From contig NZ_JAYKZZ010000006.1 in NCBI RefSeq assembly GCF_035818675.1, forward strand, positions 62,001 through 126,000: a stretch of DNA of 64,000 nucleotides, in the 5' to 3' direction. Both the position numbers and the translations under genes were made by a program. This stretch comes from Parapedobacter flavus (GTDB lineage Bacteria > Bacteroidota > Bacteroidia > Sphingobacteriales > Sphingobacteriaceae). Positions 8,813 through 17,584 of this stretch are shown one piece after another. Under the pieces are notes generated by a model. The model was not told the DNA's origin, ran no database searches, and worked only from the letters and a program-made list of their open reading frames with translations. The stretch's first letter is position 1. Each line of letters begins with the position of its first letter.

Positions 8813-11800
8813 CTATTTGACGCTTAGCAGGTATTCCATCAGTGCACCGAAATCGTCTTCCGATAGGGTATGCCGGAACTGGTCGGGCATCAACGTATAG
8901 GGAGAGGGCGTATAGGAAGCCATGTCTTTTTTGGCGACGTTGAATTCCTTACCGCTGATGTCTGCGAAAACCATGACCTCCCCTTCGGTCCGCCGGTAGA
9001 GCCCCGATTGTTTCTTGCCATTATTGAGGGTAATGTTATAGGTACGGAACGACTCCGAGATGTTCCTGTTCGGGTCGAGCACCTTTTCGGTCAGTGCCCG
9101 TACACCCCAATTGCCGATGCCATCGAGCTGGGGGCCGATTAGGCTGCCCTTGCCACCAATTTGGTGGCAGATGGCGCAGTTGGATTCAAATAGCGCCTGT
9201 CCTTTCCCTACGCGTTGCCCGGTTTCTTCGAAGCGCGCGATCCGATCCTCGATCAGCTGTTTACGCGCCACCCGTTCGTCTTCGCCCTGCGCCAATAGGT
9301 GCTGGATGCGTGTGTGCTGGTTGGCTTGCGCATTCGCTTCCAACAGTTCCTTCACCTTGAACTCGGCGAGCAGATCGGTAGGGATATGCTTGTTGTCTAC
9401 GGCTTCTAGCAAATGGTTTATCCCTGCCGGCGAGGCAGCCAGGGCAACGGTTGCCGCCAACTGGACAGGCCGTGCACTGCCTTCCATGCCCTGCGCGAGG
9501 TATTGCAGGGCTTCAGTTCCCTGCAACTGTGCCAAGAGGGGTGCCAGTTGCTCCCGTAGCCATGCCGGTTCGGCCTTGTTGGCAAAAAGGGTGCCTAGTA
9601 GTTTCGTGTCCCCTTTTTGGGGCATCGTGGCCAATGCTCCTGCAGCCGCCAGCCGCGTATTGGGATTTATCCACGTTGCTTGCAAGAGCTGTACGAGGCG
9701 ACCATGCAACTCCACCAGGTGTAGGGTGCCGGCAATCTCGGCCGCCCGCTGCCGTTGCTCGTCGATGTCCGAGGGGGTATAGGCGGGCATCACCACCACC
9801 TCGGGCTCCAGCTTTCCGATGCCGATGGAGCCGGTTTCCGAGCTATCCACCACCTCGAGGTATCCCATTTTACCCTCATGCCCATGCAGGTGCAACGTGG
9901 TTGACTTGATGAGGTCGGCGAATTCCATCTTGGTATGCGGTGGCTGCTCCATGCGATACTCGGCCACCGGCCGATGGTCGTCGGCCAGCCGTATGCGCAC
10001 CACGTTTTTGGAAGTGCCCACTTTTTCTTCCGAGTTGTGCACATCGTTGTCGAACACGTTCATGCGCAGCTCGGCAGGCAGCTTAAACGGTTTCGTATAG
10101 AGGGTAGCGCGGGGCTTGTAGCCGTTTCGCTCGCTCAGGTAAATCCGAAAAGCAGGCGCTACGTTCGTCAGGAACGCATCGGAGAACGCCCAGGGACTGA
10201 AGTCTTCCGTCCGATGATCTTGGGGGGTGCTCTTCCATATATCACGGTCTATCGGTACGGCATCCAGGAAATGGCGGGCAAGTTGCGCGCCCCATGCCTG
10301 GAGCTCGGAGGGTGCCGCCACACCCCGCTGGGCTACCCCTTCCTGGATATTCAGGAAGAGCGAAAGCTGGGCCGGCTTATCGTTGGCAAACTTTTCGGTG
10401 ATGAGGGGTACCACTTGTGCGAGCTGCGTGGCACGTGCATACCTTCCCACAAAAGCCAGGTTTTTCTGCAACACATCGAGCGGCAGGTCGTGGTGGAGCA
10501 GGTAATCGAGCACAAACGTAGCTGCTGCCGGTGCTTCCACATCGCGCATGGCCAGGGCAAGGGTAGCCCGTTTGGCTTCACCCCATTCCATGCGTGATAC
10601 TTGCTCGGCCACCCCTTTTCCCCGTAGGTTGTTGCGGATAGCCAGCAATGCCGTGTATTTCAGGTGGGTGTCTTCGGCGGGGCAGTTGGTGTATAAAGTG
10701 AGCAGCGGCGCGACATGCGTGGCATCTGGAAAGCGGTTGAGCACTTCGGCCGCGGTGCGTTGGATAAAAGGGTCGGCTGCGGACAGCGCGGTGACCACGG
10801 AATGATGTTGCCGATCGGTAAGTGCATCAGATTCCGCCAGGATACGCAAGGCGTGCTGGCGCACGATGCCATCGCGATGGCCTAAGGCCGCTGCGAGCAT
10901 TTCCTCGGGCAGTCGATGCAGGCGATGCAGTGCCCATAGGGCGTGGATATAGCCAGTAGGGGCCGAATCTGTGGACGATACCCGTTCGAGCATGGCCGCC
11001 ACGGCCTGTTCGCCAAAGACATCGACCAGCCGGTCGGCTATCTTCAGGCGTATGGATAAATGCGGGTGGTCGAGCCCGGCCACCAGCTCGGCGAGGCTTG
11101 CTGTGGCCCAATTCCGTACCGGCACCGTGCCCCGGTCTTTGCCTGTGTACGTTATTTTCCATATACGTCCGCTTAATCGGTCGCGCCCGGGGTGGTCCAG
11201 CGCTACTTCGTAGTGGCCGATGATGCGGTTATAGAAATCGGCGATGTACAATGATCCGTCCGGCCCGGTTTTGATGTCGACCGGGCGGAACCAAGGATCG
11301 TCGCTCGTTAAAAAGGGTTCTTCTTTTTTAGCGATGGGCGTGGTCCCTTGATAGGTAACCGTATTGCGGTCGATGCGACAGGTCACCACATCGCCCGTGT
11401 AGAAGCTATTCCGGTACGCCTCGGGGAACTGTTGGTCCGTGTAATGGACCAATCCCGAAAGCGCGGTGGAGCCCAGTTCGTAACTCATCATTTCGGGTGC
11501 GTAGCCAATAGCGGGGTCCTTACGTCCCCATTGGGGGTAGTCGCCCCCCGGTATAAGCTGAAATATCGGTTTGCTATGGCAGTCTACCGAATACAGATAC
11601 CCGCGTTCGTCTAACGCCGAACCGAACGGATTGATGCGCCCGTTGGTGGTCTGCTCCACGCGGCTGCCGTCCAGCCGGAAGCGGAATGTATTGCCTGAGA
11701 CCATCGTGATGGAATCGCCATCCGTACCGGCCACGGTAGAAACATTGGTGAACCCGTGGCAGGCATGGATCCACCCGTCATACCCCCGGATGAAATTATT

Positions 11801-12358
11801 GACCATACCGTGGGTATCGTTGTACCCGAAAGGCCCGACAAGTACGTCCTTTTTTTCCGCTTTGCCGTCGTTATCTGCGTCCCGAAAACGGTAGATATGG
11901 GGAATGCTGAAGCCCACGGCCCCATCGGCCACGGGCATGATGCCAATCGGTATATTCAACTGGTCATCGAAGTGTGTAAAAACATCGGCCTTGCCGTCAC
12001 CGTCGCTGTCTTCCAAGATGGTGATCCGGTCTTTCCCGGCTCCCGGGCCAGCCGCAACGGGGTACTCCGAGGATTGCGTGACCCACAACCTGCCCTGGTC
12101 ATCAAATTCCATATTAATGGGTTTGGAAATGTCCGGCTCCGAAGCAAACAGGGTGATTTCAAAACCCGGTGGAAGGTTGAATCCAGCCATTTCTGCCGCC
12201 GGTTCCTGAAATGCAGTAGTCCTTACGTGGTCGGCAAACTTGTCGCCAGATGCTTCCTTGTTATGGTTGCCACAGCCGAATGGCAACAGGCAGGCGCTGT
12301 ACAAGCCAATCCGCCATAACGCCGTTCTAAAAATCGATATACCCTTGTTTGTAACCAT
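8813..12358 (-). CDS. PVC-type lipoprotein: dehydrogenase-like propeller, HEAT repeats, C-terminal cytochrome c
   Basis: A 1181-residue putative lipoprotein (lipobox LPFGC, Cys29) of the large family abundant in Planctomycetes, Verrucomicrobia and Bacteroidota. Domains in order: an N-terminal soluble-glucose-dehydrogenase-like propeller (PPGFEITLFA, IMEFDDQGRLWVT-like, DSDGDGKADVFT, about residues 55-400); helical HEAT-like repeats (about 410-700); a central segment with a beta-rich part; more HEAT-like repeats; and a C-terminal cytochrome c with CAICH at about 1061-1065 followed by GPQLDGIG. It is probably a periplasmic electron-transferring oxidoreductase, substrate unknown. It is convergent with the GH43 gene (stops 19 bp apart) and has its own promoter at 12413-12442. 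Confidence 0.8.
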   Translation of the reverse strand: MVTNKGISIFRTALWRIGLYSACLLPFGCGNHNKEASGDKFADHVRTTAFQEPAAEMAGFNLPPGFEITLFASEPDISKPINMEFDDQGRLWVTQSSEYPVAAGPGAGKDRITILEDSDGDGKADVFTHFDDQLNIPIGIMPVADGAVGFSIPHIYRFRDADNDGKAEKKDVLVGPFGYNDTHGMVNNFIRGYDGWIHACHGFTNVSTVAGTDGDSITMVSGNTFRFRLDGSRVEQTTNGRINPFGSALDERGYLYSVDCHSKPIFQLIPGGDYPQWGRKDPAIGYAPEMMSYELGSTALSGLVHYTDQQFPEAYRNSFYTGDVVTCRIDRNTVTYQGTTPIAKKEEPFLTSDDPWFRPVDIKTGPDGSLYIADFYNRIIGHYEVALDHPGRDRLSGRIWKITYTGKDRGTVPVRNWATASLAELVAGLDHPHLSIRLKIADRLVDVFGEQAVAAMLERVSSTDSAPTGYIHALWALHRLHRLPEEMLAAALGHRDGIVRQHALRILAESDALTDRQHHSVVTALSAADPFIQRTAAEVLNRFPDATHVAPLLTLYTNCPAEDTHLKYTALLAIRNNLRGKGVAEQVSRMEWGEAKRATLALAMRDVEAPAAATFVLDYLLHHDLPLDVLQKNLAFVGRYARATQLAQVVPLITEKFANDKPAQLSLFLNIQEGVAQRGVAAPSELQAWGAQLARHFLDAVPIDRDIWKSTPQDHRTEDFSPWAFSDAFLTNVAPAFRIYLSERNGYKPRATLYTKPFKLPAELRMNVFDNDVHNSEEKVGTSKNVVRIRLADDHRPVAEYRMEQPPHTKMEFADLIKSTTLHLHGHEGKMGYLEVVDSSETGSIGIGKLEPEVVVMPAYTPSDIDEQRQRAAEIAGTLHLVELHGRLVQLLQATWINPNTRLAAAGALATMPQKGDTKLLGTLFANKAEPAWLREQLAPLLAQLQGTEALQYLAQGMEGSARPVQLAATVALAASPAGINHLLEAVDNKHIPTDLLAEFKVKELLEANAQANQHTRIQHLLAQGEDERVARKQLIEDRIARFEETGQRVGKGQALFESNCAICHQIGGKGSLIGPQLDGIGNWGVRALTEKVLDPNRNISESFRTYNITLNNGKKQSGLYRRTEGEVMVFADISGKEFNVAKKDMASYTPSPYTLMPDQFRHTLSEDDFGALMEYLLSVK

Positions 12359-12412
12359 GTTTATGCGCAGGTTTTTAATTGGAATTGATGGGATTCAAAC
12401 GAATCCTGTAGC

Positions 12413-12442
12413 CAAAAGTAGGCAATCGTCAAAAAAAGGCAA
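12413..12442 (-). promoter_or_regulatory. Promoter of the PVC-type cytochrome gene
   Basis: On the minus strand TTG (12442-12440), a 19-bp spacer, then TACTTTTG (12420-12413) match the Bacteroidota sigma consensus TTG-N17-19-TAnnTTTG. The start codon follows 54 bp downstream. Confidence 0.7.
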
Positions 12443-12505
12443 CCCGTACCGTCCTGACCCGACCATTACCTAGATACTTTTCAATAAATATATTTACGCA
12501 ATCGA

Positions 12506-12533
12506 TTGATTAAAGATAAAAACACTATTTTTG
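12506..12533 (+). promoter_or_regulatory. glmS promoter
   Basis: TTG (12506-12508), a 17-bp spacer and TATTTTTG (12526-12533): a perfect match to the Bacteroidota housekeeping consensus. It lies 42 bp before the glmS ATG. Seen directly in the sequence; its use as a promoter is inferred. Confidence 0.8.
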
Positions 12534-12575
12534 CGGCCGTTGATTTGTGAATAACGTTAATTAAAATACGACACT

Positions 12576-14417
12576 ATGTGTGGAATCGTTGGCTATACGG
12601 GCCGCAAGCAAGCCTATCCCATCCTCATAGAGGGACTGAAAAAGTTGGAATACCGTGGTTACGACAGTGCCGGTGTGGCGCTGCACACCGGAAACCACTT
12701 GGCCGTGTACAAGAAGCAGGGTATGGTGGCAGCACTGGAAGCGTTTGCCGGTGAAGCGCCTACCCGCTCCACGGTCGGCATAGGCCATACCCGTTGGGCT
12801 ACCCATGGCGAGCCGTCCGACCGCAATGCCCATCCGCACCTTTCCAAATCGGGCAAGATTGCGATGATCCACAATGGTATCATCGAAAACTATGCGCAGC
12901 TCAAAGATGAGCTGCTCAAAAAAGGCTATTCTTTCAGCAGCGATACTGACTCGGAAGTACTGCTTAACTTTATCGAAGATATCAAGCTGAATAATGCCTG
13001 CTCGCTGGAAGAAGCAGTGCGGATTGCACTCAAAAGGGTATCGGGCGCGTATGTGATCTTACTGATCGAAACCGAACAGCCGGAGACCATCGTTGCCGCC
13101 CGAAAGGGGAGCCCGCTGGTCATCGGCGTGGGTAAAGACGAACATTTCCTGGGTTCCGATGCCTCGCCCATGTTGGCTTATACCAAGGAGGTGGTCTACA
13201 TCAACGATTATGAGCTGGCCATTGTAAGGCCCGATGAATTGATATTGAAAAACCTGGGCAACGAGCACATCACACCTTTTGTGCAGAAGCTCGACCTTGA
13301 GCTGGCTGCGATTGAGAAGGGTAACTTTGAGCATTTCATGCTGAAGGAAATCCATGAGCAGCCCACTACCATCCGCGACTCGCTGCGCGGCAGGCTCAAC
13401 GCTGCGGAGGGATACATTACATTGAGTGGGCTGGATAAGATTGCCGATAAGCTGCGCGAAGCTAACCGCATTGTCATCGTGGCCTGTGGCACAAGCTGGC
13501 ACGCGGGGCTGCTGGGCGAATACCTCATCGAGGAACTTTGCCGCCTCAATGTGGAGGTGGAGTATGCCTCGGAATACCGTTATCGCAACCCCATCGTATC
13601 GTCGAAAGACGTCATCATCGCCATTTCGCAAAGTGGTGAGACGGCCGATACGCTGGTGGCATTGGAAAACGCGAAGGAGCAAGGCGCTACCATCTTTGGC
13701 ATTGTCAACGTGGTGGGCTCATCCATTGCCCGGATTACCGATGCGGGGGCGTATACCCATGCAGGGCCCGAAATCGGCGTGGCTAGCACGAAGGCGTTCA
13801 CTGCCCAGCTAGCGGTATTGCAGTTGTTGGCGCTGAAGTTGGCAGAAATCCGTGGTACCCTCTCCAGCGGGCTGTTCCGCACGTTGCTAAACGAGCTCGA
13901 TGCGGTGCCAGACAAGGTGGAGTGGATTATTGAGCACCAACTGGCGAATATCAAAGACATTGCCCGGCGTTACCAGGATGCCCAAAGTTTCCTGTTCCTG
14001 GGGCGGGGTTACAACTTTCCCATCGCCTTGGAAGGGGCGCTGAAGCTGAAGGAAATCTCGTACATACATGCGGAGGGGTACCCTGCCGCGGAGATGAAAC
14101 ATGGCCCCATTGCGCTGGTAGACGACCAACTTCCGGTGGTGTTTGTGGCTACGCGCGATGCTTACCACGAAAAGATCGTGAGCAACATCCAGGAAATCCA
14201 CGCCCGCAAGGGTAATGTGCTGGCGGTGGTATCCGAGGGCGATAACTCGGTGGCAGGCCTGGCCCAGGCGGTGATGGTAGTGCCGGAGGCGCATGAGGTG
14301 ATTGCGCCATTGCTTTCCGTGATCCCGTTGCAGCTGCTATCGTACTACATCGGTGTGGCCCGTGGGCTGGATGTGGATAAGCCGCGGAACCTGGCCAAGT
14401 CGGTAACGGTGGAGTAA
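12576..14417 (+). CDS. glmS: Glutamine--fructose-6-phosphate aminotransferase (isomerizing)
   Basis: Makes glucosamine 6-phosphate from fructose 6-phosphate and glutamine, the first step towards UDP-GlcNAc, peptidoglycan and LPS. At 613 residues it has the usual length. The N-terminal glutaminase domain starts MCGIVGYTG, leaving Cys2 as the nucleophile after Met removal, with the typical GHTRWATHG block. Two SIS sugar-isomerase domains follow (ACGTSWHAG, ISQSGETADT, GRGYNFPIALEGALKLKEISY), and the C-terminus ends with the family pattern DKPRNLAKSVTVE. It is monocistronic with a clear promoter. No glmS ribozyme is expected in this phylum, and nothing like one is seen in the 40-nt leader. Confidence 0.97.
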   Translation: MCGIVGYTGRKQAYPILIEGLKKLEYRGYDSAGVALHTGNHLAVYKKQGMVAALEAFAGEAPTRSTVGIGHTRWATHGEPSDRNAHPHLSKSGKIAMIHNGIIENYAQLKDELLKKGYSFSSDTDSEVLLNFIEDIKLNNACSLEEAVRIALKRVSGAYVILLIETEQPETIVAARKGSPLVIGVGKDEHFLGSDASPMLAYTKEVVYINDYELAIVRPDELILKNLGNEHITPFVQKLDLELAAIEKGNFEHFMLKEIHEQPTTIRDSLRGRLNAAEGYITLSGLDKIADKLREANRIVIVACGTSWHAGLLGEYLIEELCRLNVEVEYASEYRYRNPIVSSKDVIIAISQSGETADTLVALENAKEQGATIFGIVNVVGSSIARITDAGAYTHAGPEIGVASTKAFTAQLAVLQLLALKLAEIRGTLSSGLFRTLLNELDAVPDKVEWIIEHQLANIKDIARRYQDAQSFLFLGRGYNFPIALEGALKLKEISYIHAEGYPAAEMKHGPIALVDDQLPVVFVATRDAYHEKIVSNIQEIHARKGNVLAVVSEGDNSVAGLAQAVMVVPEAHEVIAPLLSVIPLQLLSYYIGVARGLDVDKPRNLAKSVTVE

Positions 14418-14444
14418 GGTGCCGCCTCGCGGTGTACACGGTAC

Positions 14445-14984
14445 TCAATCGTGCTTCACCCACACCAACCGATTGAGGTCATAACCGGCTTTACGGGCAA
14501 TTTCCAGAAATTCCTGTTTCACCCCCTCGGGGATGGTGGTCTTACGCCCGAGTATCCAGAGGTAATCGGTGTTTTTGCCCATCACCAGCGCATATTCATA
14601 GTCGCCTTTTATAGCCACCACATTGTAGGGTGAATAGAAGGGGCCGAAGAAAGACACCTTCAGCTTGCCTTCGTGGGGCTCGCCCACCAACTTGGCTTTT
14701 CCGTTGGCGACCTTTGGCCGTTTCTTTACATAGTCGTAACCGGCATTGGTTACACTAACGGTGCCATCATCGTTTAATGCATAATGTGCACGCGTGTTTT
14801 TGAGGTTCTTTTCGAACCGGAAATCAAACCGCGCCAATTCATACCAATCGCCCAGGTAACGCTTGAGGTCGAAATCGGTCACCACGCTGACCCCTTTGGG
14901 TTTCGACTGGCCATATCCGCATAGTGCCAGGGCGGTGGCACCGATAGCGAGACCGCCTACGGCCAATATATATCGTTTGTTCAT
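14445..14984 (-). CDS. blc: Lipocalin family protein (Blc-like)
   Basis: Small exported lipocalin of 179 residues, related to bacterial Blc, which binds lipids or fatty acids at the envelope. Family marks: the G-x-W motif in RYLGDWYELARFDFRFEKN, the strand YNVVAIKGDYEYALVMG, LWILGR, and a C-terminal helix followed by a short strand (LNRLVWVKHD). The N-terminus is a hydrophobic signal with a Cys at residue 22 (LALC), not a textbook lipobox, so membrane anchoring is uncertain. It is convergent with glmS (27 bp between stops). Confidence 0.85.
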   Translation of the reverse strand: MNKRYILAVGGLAIGATALALCGYGQSKPKGVSVVTDFDLKRYLGDWYELARFDFRFEKNLKNTRAHYALNDDGTVSVTNAGYDYVKKRPKVANGKAKLVGEPHEGKLKVSFFGPFYSPYNVVAIKGDYEYALVMGKNTDYLWILGRKTTIPEGVKQEFLEIARKAGYDLNRLVWVKHD

Positions 14985-15089
14985 GTAGGGGCAACAATCG
15001 GTGTCGCGATTTGTTCAGCGATGCACGACTTCCATGATCTGCTCGGCCAGTGTACAGGCCTGATCCCATTTAAATAAGTAATTCCACCA

Positions 15090-15341
15090 GTGGTTTGGTA
15101 TCGCGGTGGCTGTGTTGAGCGCGGGGGTGTGGTGATGGTGCCCAGCCAACCTGAGGAAAGTGAGATTTACCGCCGGTCGACACTCCCCGCCTGTGCGCAA
15201 CTGCAGTACCTCAACTTGTCATCGACCGCGATTGGGAATGACGGCGTCAATCAGTTGAGAGGCTTGCCCGCACTAACGCGGGTGTACCTTTTCGGTACCA
15301 ACGTAACGCGCGAAGCGATTGCCGACATGCAGCAATCGTAA
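15090..15341 (+). pseudogene. Remnant of a c-type cytochrome/leucine-rich-repeat protein
   Basis: Short open stretch with no credible start. It joins two pieces that are far apart in intact Bacteroidota proteins: a piece like the segment after a planctomycete-type cytochrome domain (GGVVMVPSQPEESEIYRR, then STLP) and, directly after, the last leucine-rich repeats (LQYLNLSSTAIGNDGVNQL, RGLPALTRVYLFGTNVT). The haem motif and most of the body are missing, consistent with a large internal deletion. Upstream (15003-15085) I find no recognisable haem domain. The gap 14985-15393 otherwise holds nothing I can name. The assignment rests on remembered family patterns. Confidence 0.5.
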
Positions 15342-15393
15342 CCCGCCGTGGTTATCGATACGGGGGTATGTATTGCCCGCTTCTTAACAGCCT

Positions 15394-16092
15394 TTAATTA
15401 CACTTTGCCAGAATCTCTTTGGCAAGGGCAACGGTAATGGGCAGGGTGGTTGCAGCTTCGGCGCTGAACTTGGTGCGGAGCGAAAAGGATGTCGCGCCGG
15501 CCAGTACGTTTAGTTCCAACCCATGCGTGTCGTTCCAGCTCCAATAGGCGCGGTCGCCCACTTCTACCCGCTGATAGTTGAAGCTCAACCGGGCTTCAAG
15601 GAATTTTTTGGCCTGCTCCAACCCAGCGGGGTCATCGGCGTACTGCCGATCGAGGTTTTCGCGCATTTCCCGCACCTCGGCATCGGACAGCTTCCGGTAG
15701 CCGATGTCGAACAGTTCGATAACGGATTCCTGACTGTACAGTTGCACCTCACTAGCCGTGTAAAAGTAAAGCTGTGTGAATTCCAGTCGGTTGCGGTCGG
15801 GGCCACGGATGATTTGTCCCAGTATTTCTATCTCCAAATCAGGACGATCGCTGTTCCACGTATAGGTGGCATGACCATACTGGCCTTTCATGGTGCTGAC
15901 ATCCAGTTTATAGGAGGCTTCGTCTATGGTTACATGTTTGCCAACATCCGCCTTGGTCAGCAATTTTTCATACTGGAAGTCATAATTTTTCAGGCATGCG
16001 CCGGTCTTGTCGTCCCAAGCCGGCGGGTTGTCGTCTTTTGAGCAGGCGGCCGCCAGGCTGGCGATAAAGAGTATAGACAGTAATTTTTTCAT
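15394..16092 (-). CDS. Hypothetical lipoprotein
   Basis: Protein of 232 residues with a lipoprotein signal peptide (LLSILFIASLAAAC, lipobox AAAC) followed by the charged spacer SKDDNPP. The mature part looks like mixed alpha/beta with an acidic helix (SDAEVREMRENLDRQYADD) and contains one further Cys (CLKNYDF). No known family recognised. Third gene of a minus-strand operon with the barrel protein (17320-16781) and another lipoprotein (16774-16142), 49 bp after the latter. An envelope role is inferred only from the signal and its neighbours. Confidence 0.6.
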   Translation of the reverse strand: MKKLLSILFIASLAAACSKDDNPPAWDDKTGACLKNYDFQYEKLLTKADVGKHVTIDEASYKLDVSTMKGQYGHATYTWNSDRPDLEIEILGQIIRGPDRNRLEFTQLYFYTASEVQLYSQESVIELFDIGYRKLSDAEVREMRENLDRQYADDPAGLEQAKKFLEARLSFNYQRVEVGDRAYWSWNDTHGLELNVLAGATSFSLRTKFSAEAATTLPITVALAKEILAKCN

Positions 16093-16141
16093 GATGAGAT
16101 AACTTACTTAATAAAAGATGGGTGCTTACCTTGGCCGCTAA

Positions 16142-16774
16142 TTAGAATCCGAATGCAAATTGATCTTTCACATCGAATTTCCCTTCGGTGATCGCGAACT
16201 CGCCGCTGAAACCGCTTCCATCCATTTTCAACTCGGAGAGGGTCATCTGGAAGGTGCCTTGAAGTTTCGTATACCCCCTGCCGGAAAGTCCCGGAATACC
16301 GGTTTGGTTACCGATTTCAAAGCCGGTGATGGTCAGCTTTCCAATCGACTTGTTTGCTTCGGCAATGCCGTAAATACGCGCCGCATCCGAGCCCAGCCCC
16401 ACTTGGTACGTGGCATAGACCAGTGGCCGGCCTTCGGGATCACTATCGAGCGCAATGATGTCGTACGTGCCTTTCGGGTTGTTGAATTGCGCCGCCGTGA
16501 AGCTCATGTAGATGTAGAACGCATCGACGACATCGTCGGTTGAGCCCGCGCCCTGCGGGGTGAACATGCCGGTAAGTGCAATGATGTAGTGGTCCGTTTC
16601 CTCCTCGTGCGCGGTAAACACAAATGCCGTTTCGGCCTCCCGTGGCGTACCGTCGGCTTTCATGCTCAGTTTGCCAGCGGTCAATCCGAATGGATCGGGT
16701 GTTTTGTCTTTCTTGCACGATGACGCCACGAAAATCAACAGGACGAGTGACGCAAGTAGATAGATTGGTCTCAT
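16142..16774 (-). CDS. Hypothetical beta-rich lipoprotein
   Basis: Lipoprotein of 210 residues (LVLLIFVASSC lipobox, then KKDKTPD). The mature domain has alternating strand-like segments with PKGTYDI, then GKLTITGFE and LQGTFQMTLSE, and a final ITEGKFDV strand. This order (G-T-Y-x-I, then G-[KS]-L-x-[IV], then G-T-F-x-[MF], then a closing strand) recurs in the lipoproteins at 48051, 48643 and 54576, suggesting a shared fold like the DUF6252-type families. Only 6 bp separate it from the barrel gene, so co-expression is very likely. Function unknown. Confidence 0.62.
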   Translation of the reverse strand: MRPIYLLASLVLLIFVASSCKKDKTPDPFGLTAGKLSMKADGTPREAETAFVFTAHEEETDHYIIALTGMFTPQGAGSTDDVVDAFYIYMSFTAAQFNNPKGTYDIIALDSDPEGRPLVYATYQVGLGSDAARIYGIAEANKSIGKLTITGFEIGNQTGIPGLSGRGYTKLQGTFQMTLSELKMDGSGFSGEFAITEGKFDVKDQFAFGF

Positions 16775-16780
16775 GGGTAG

Positions 16781-17320
16781 TTAATTAAGCTGGAAATTGT
16801 ACGCGAGTTTGAGGGCCACAAAATCGAGGCTGCCGCCGGAGCCGGATACACCCTGGAAGCGGAGGCCAAGGTCCCACGCACCCATCAGGTAGCCGCCACC
16901 GATGCCATAGCCGAGGTGGGTTGCGGATGTGCTACCACCGAAATTGCCTATGCTGCTGTCTTTGAATTTGACGGCGGTGCGCACTGCGGTGAGCCCTAGC
17001 TGCCCTTCGGCGTAAAGGTTGCCAAACCGGTGGCGGTAGCCGGCCAACACGGGAATGAGTGTGTTGGAGCCCGAAACCTGGTCGTTACCGTCTTTCATGC
17101 CGAAGCGTAAAAACCCGATCGTTAACGTGACTTGCCCAGCATCGCTGATGCCATACAGTCCTTTGGCCGAAGCACCTAAACCGACGCCAAAACCTTCGCC
17201 GAAGGTACCGAGAGGCAGTGCGACGTCTACGCCTGCACCGATTTGGATGTCGCCCTTTTGTGCGGAAGCCATCATGTAGGTGCACGTGGTGAGTGCAATA
17301 ATGAATACAATTTTTTTCAT
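16781..17320 (-). CDS. Outer-membrane beta-barrel protein, small
   Basis: Protein of 179 residues with a Sec signal peptide (cleavage near MASAQ), then glycine-rich amphipathic strands ending in an aromatic/hydrophobic C-terminal strand (LKLAYNFQLN), as expected for an 8-strand OmpA/OmpX-like barrel. It is a clear same-length paralogue of the gene at 46889-47428: shared blocks include AGVD, LPLG/LPIG, VKGLYGIS-like, RFG.KD, YRH.FG and a final YNF. First gene of a three-gene minus-strand operon with two lipoproteins. Confidence 0.72.
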   Translation of the reverse strand: MKKIVFIIALTTCTYMMASAQKGDIQIGAGVDVALPLGTFGEGFGVGLGASAKGLYGISDAGQVTLTIGFLRFGMKDGNDQVSGSNTLIPVLAGYRHRFGNLYAEGQLGLTAVRTAVKFKDSSIGNFGGSTSATHLGYGIGGGYLMGAWDLGLRFQGVSGSGGSLDFVALKLAYNFQLN

Positions 17321-17584
17321 GGTCTTTGAAATTTATTTCGTCAATTATTAACGCTGCAAAGAGATAATATAAGGGGGGCGGCTACAATAGCGAGTGAGTA
17401 ACTGCTGGGTTTGGAAGAGCATTGTAAAGTTTCCGGTGAGAAATGGGGAGTTCCAAAAAGAAGGGGGACCGAAAATCGCGGATTCTTGCTGATTACGGCC
17501 AAATTCTCACCGCTTCGGGTAGTTTGATAACTGACGCTTCACCAATGACAAGAAAGCGCTATATTTATGGATTTTATAGACTGA

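Noticed and set aside
11756..12319. Plus-strand frame of 187 codons opposite the PVC-type protein start
   Set aside because: Shadow of the conserved propeller coding sequence.
15015..15200. Minus-strand frame ending in AEQIMEVVHR
   Set aside because: No recognisable domain and opposite to the cytochrome/LRR remnant; treated as chance.
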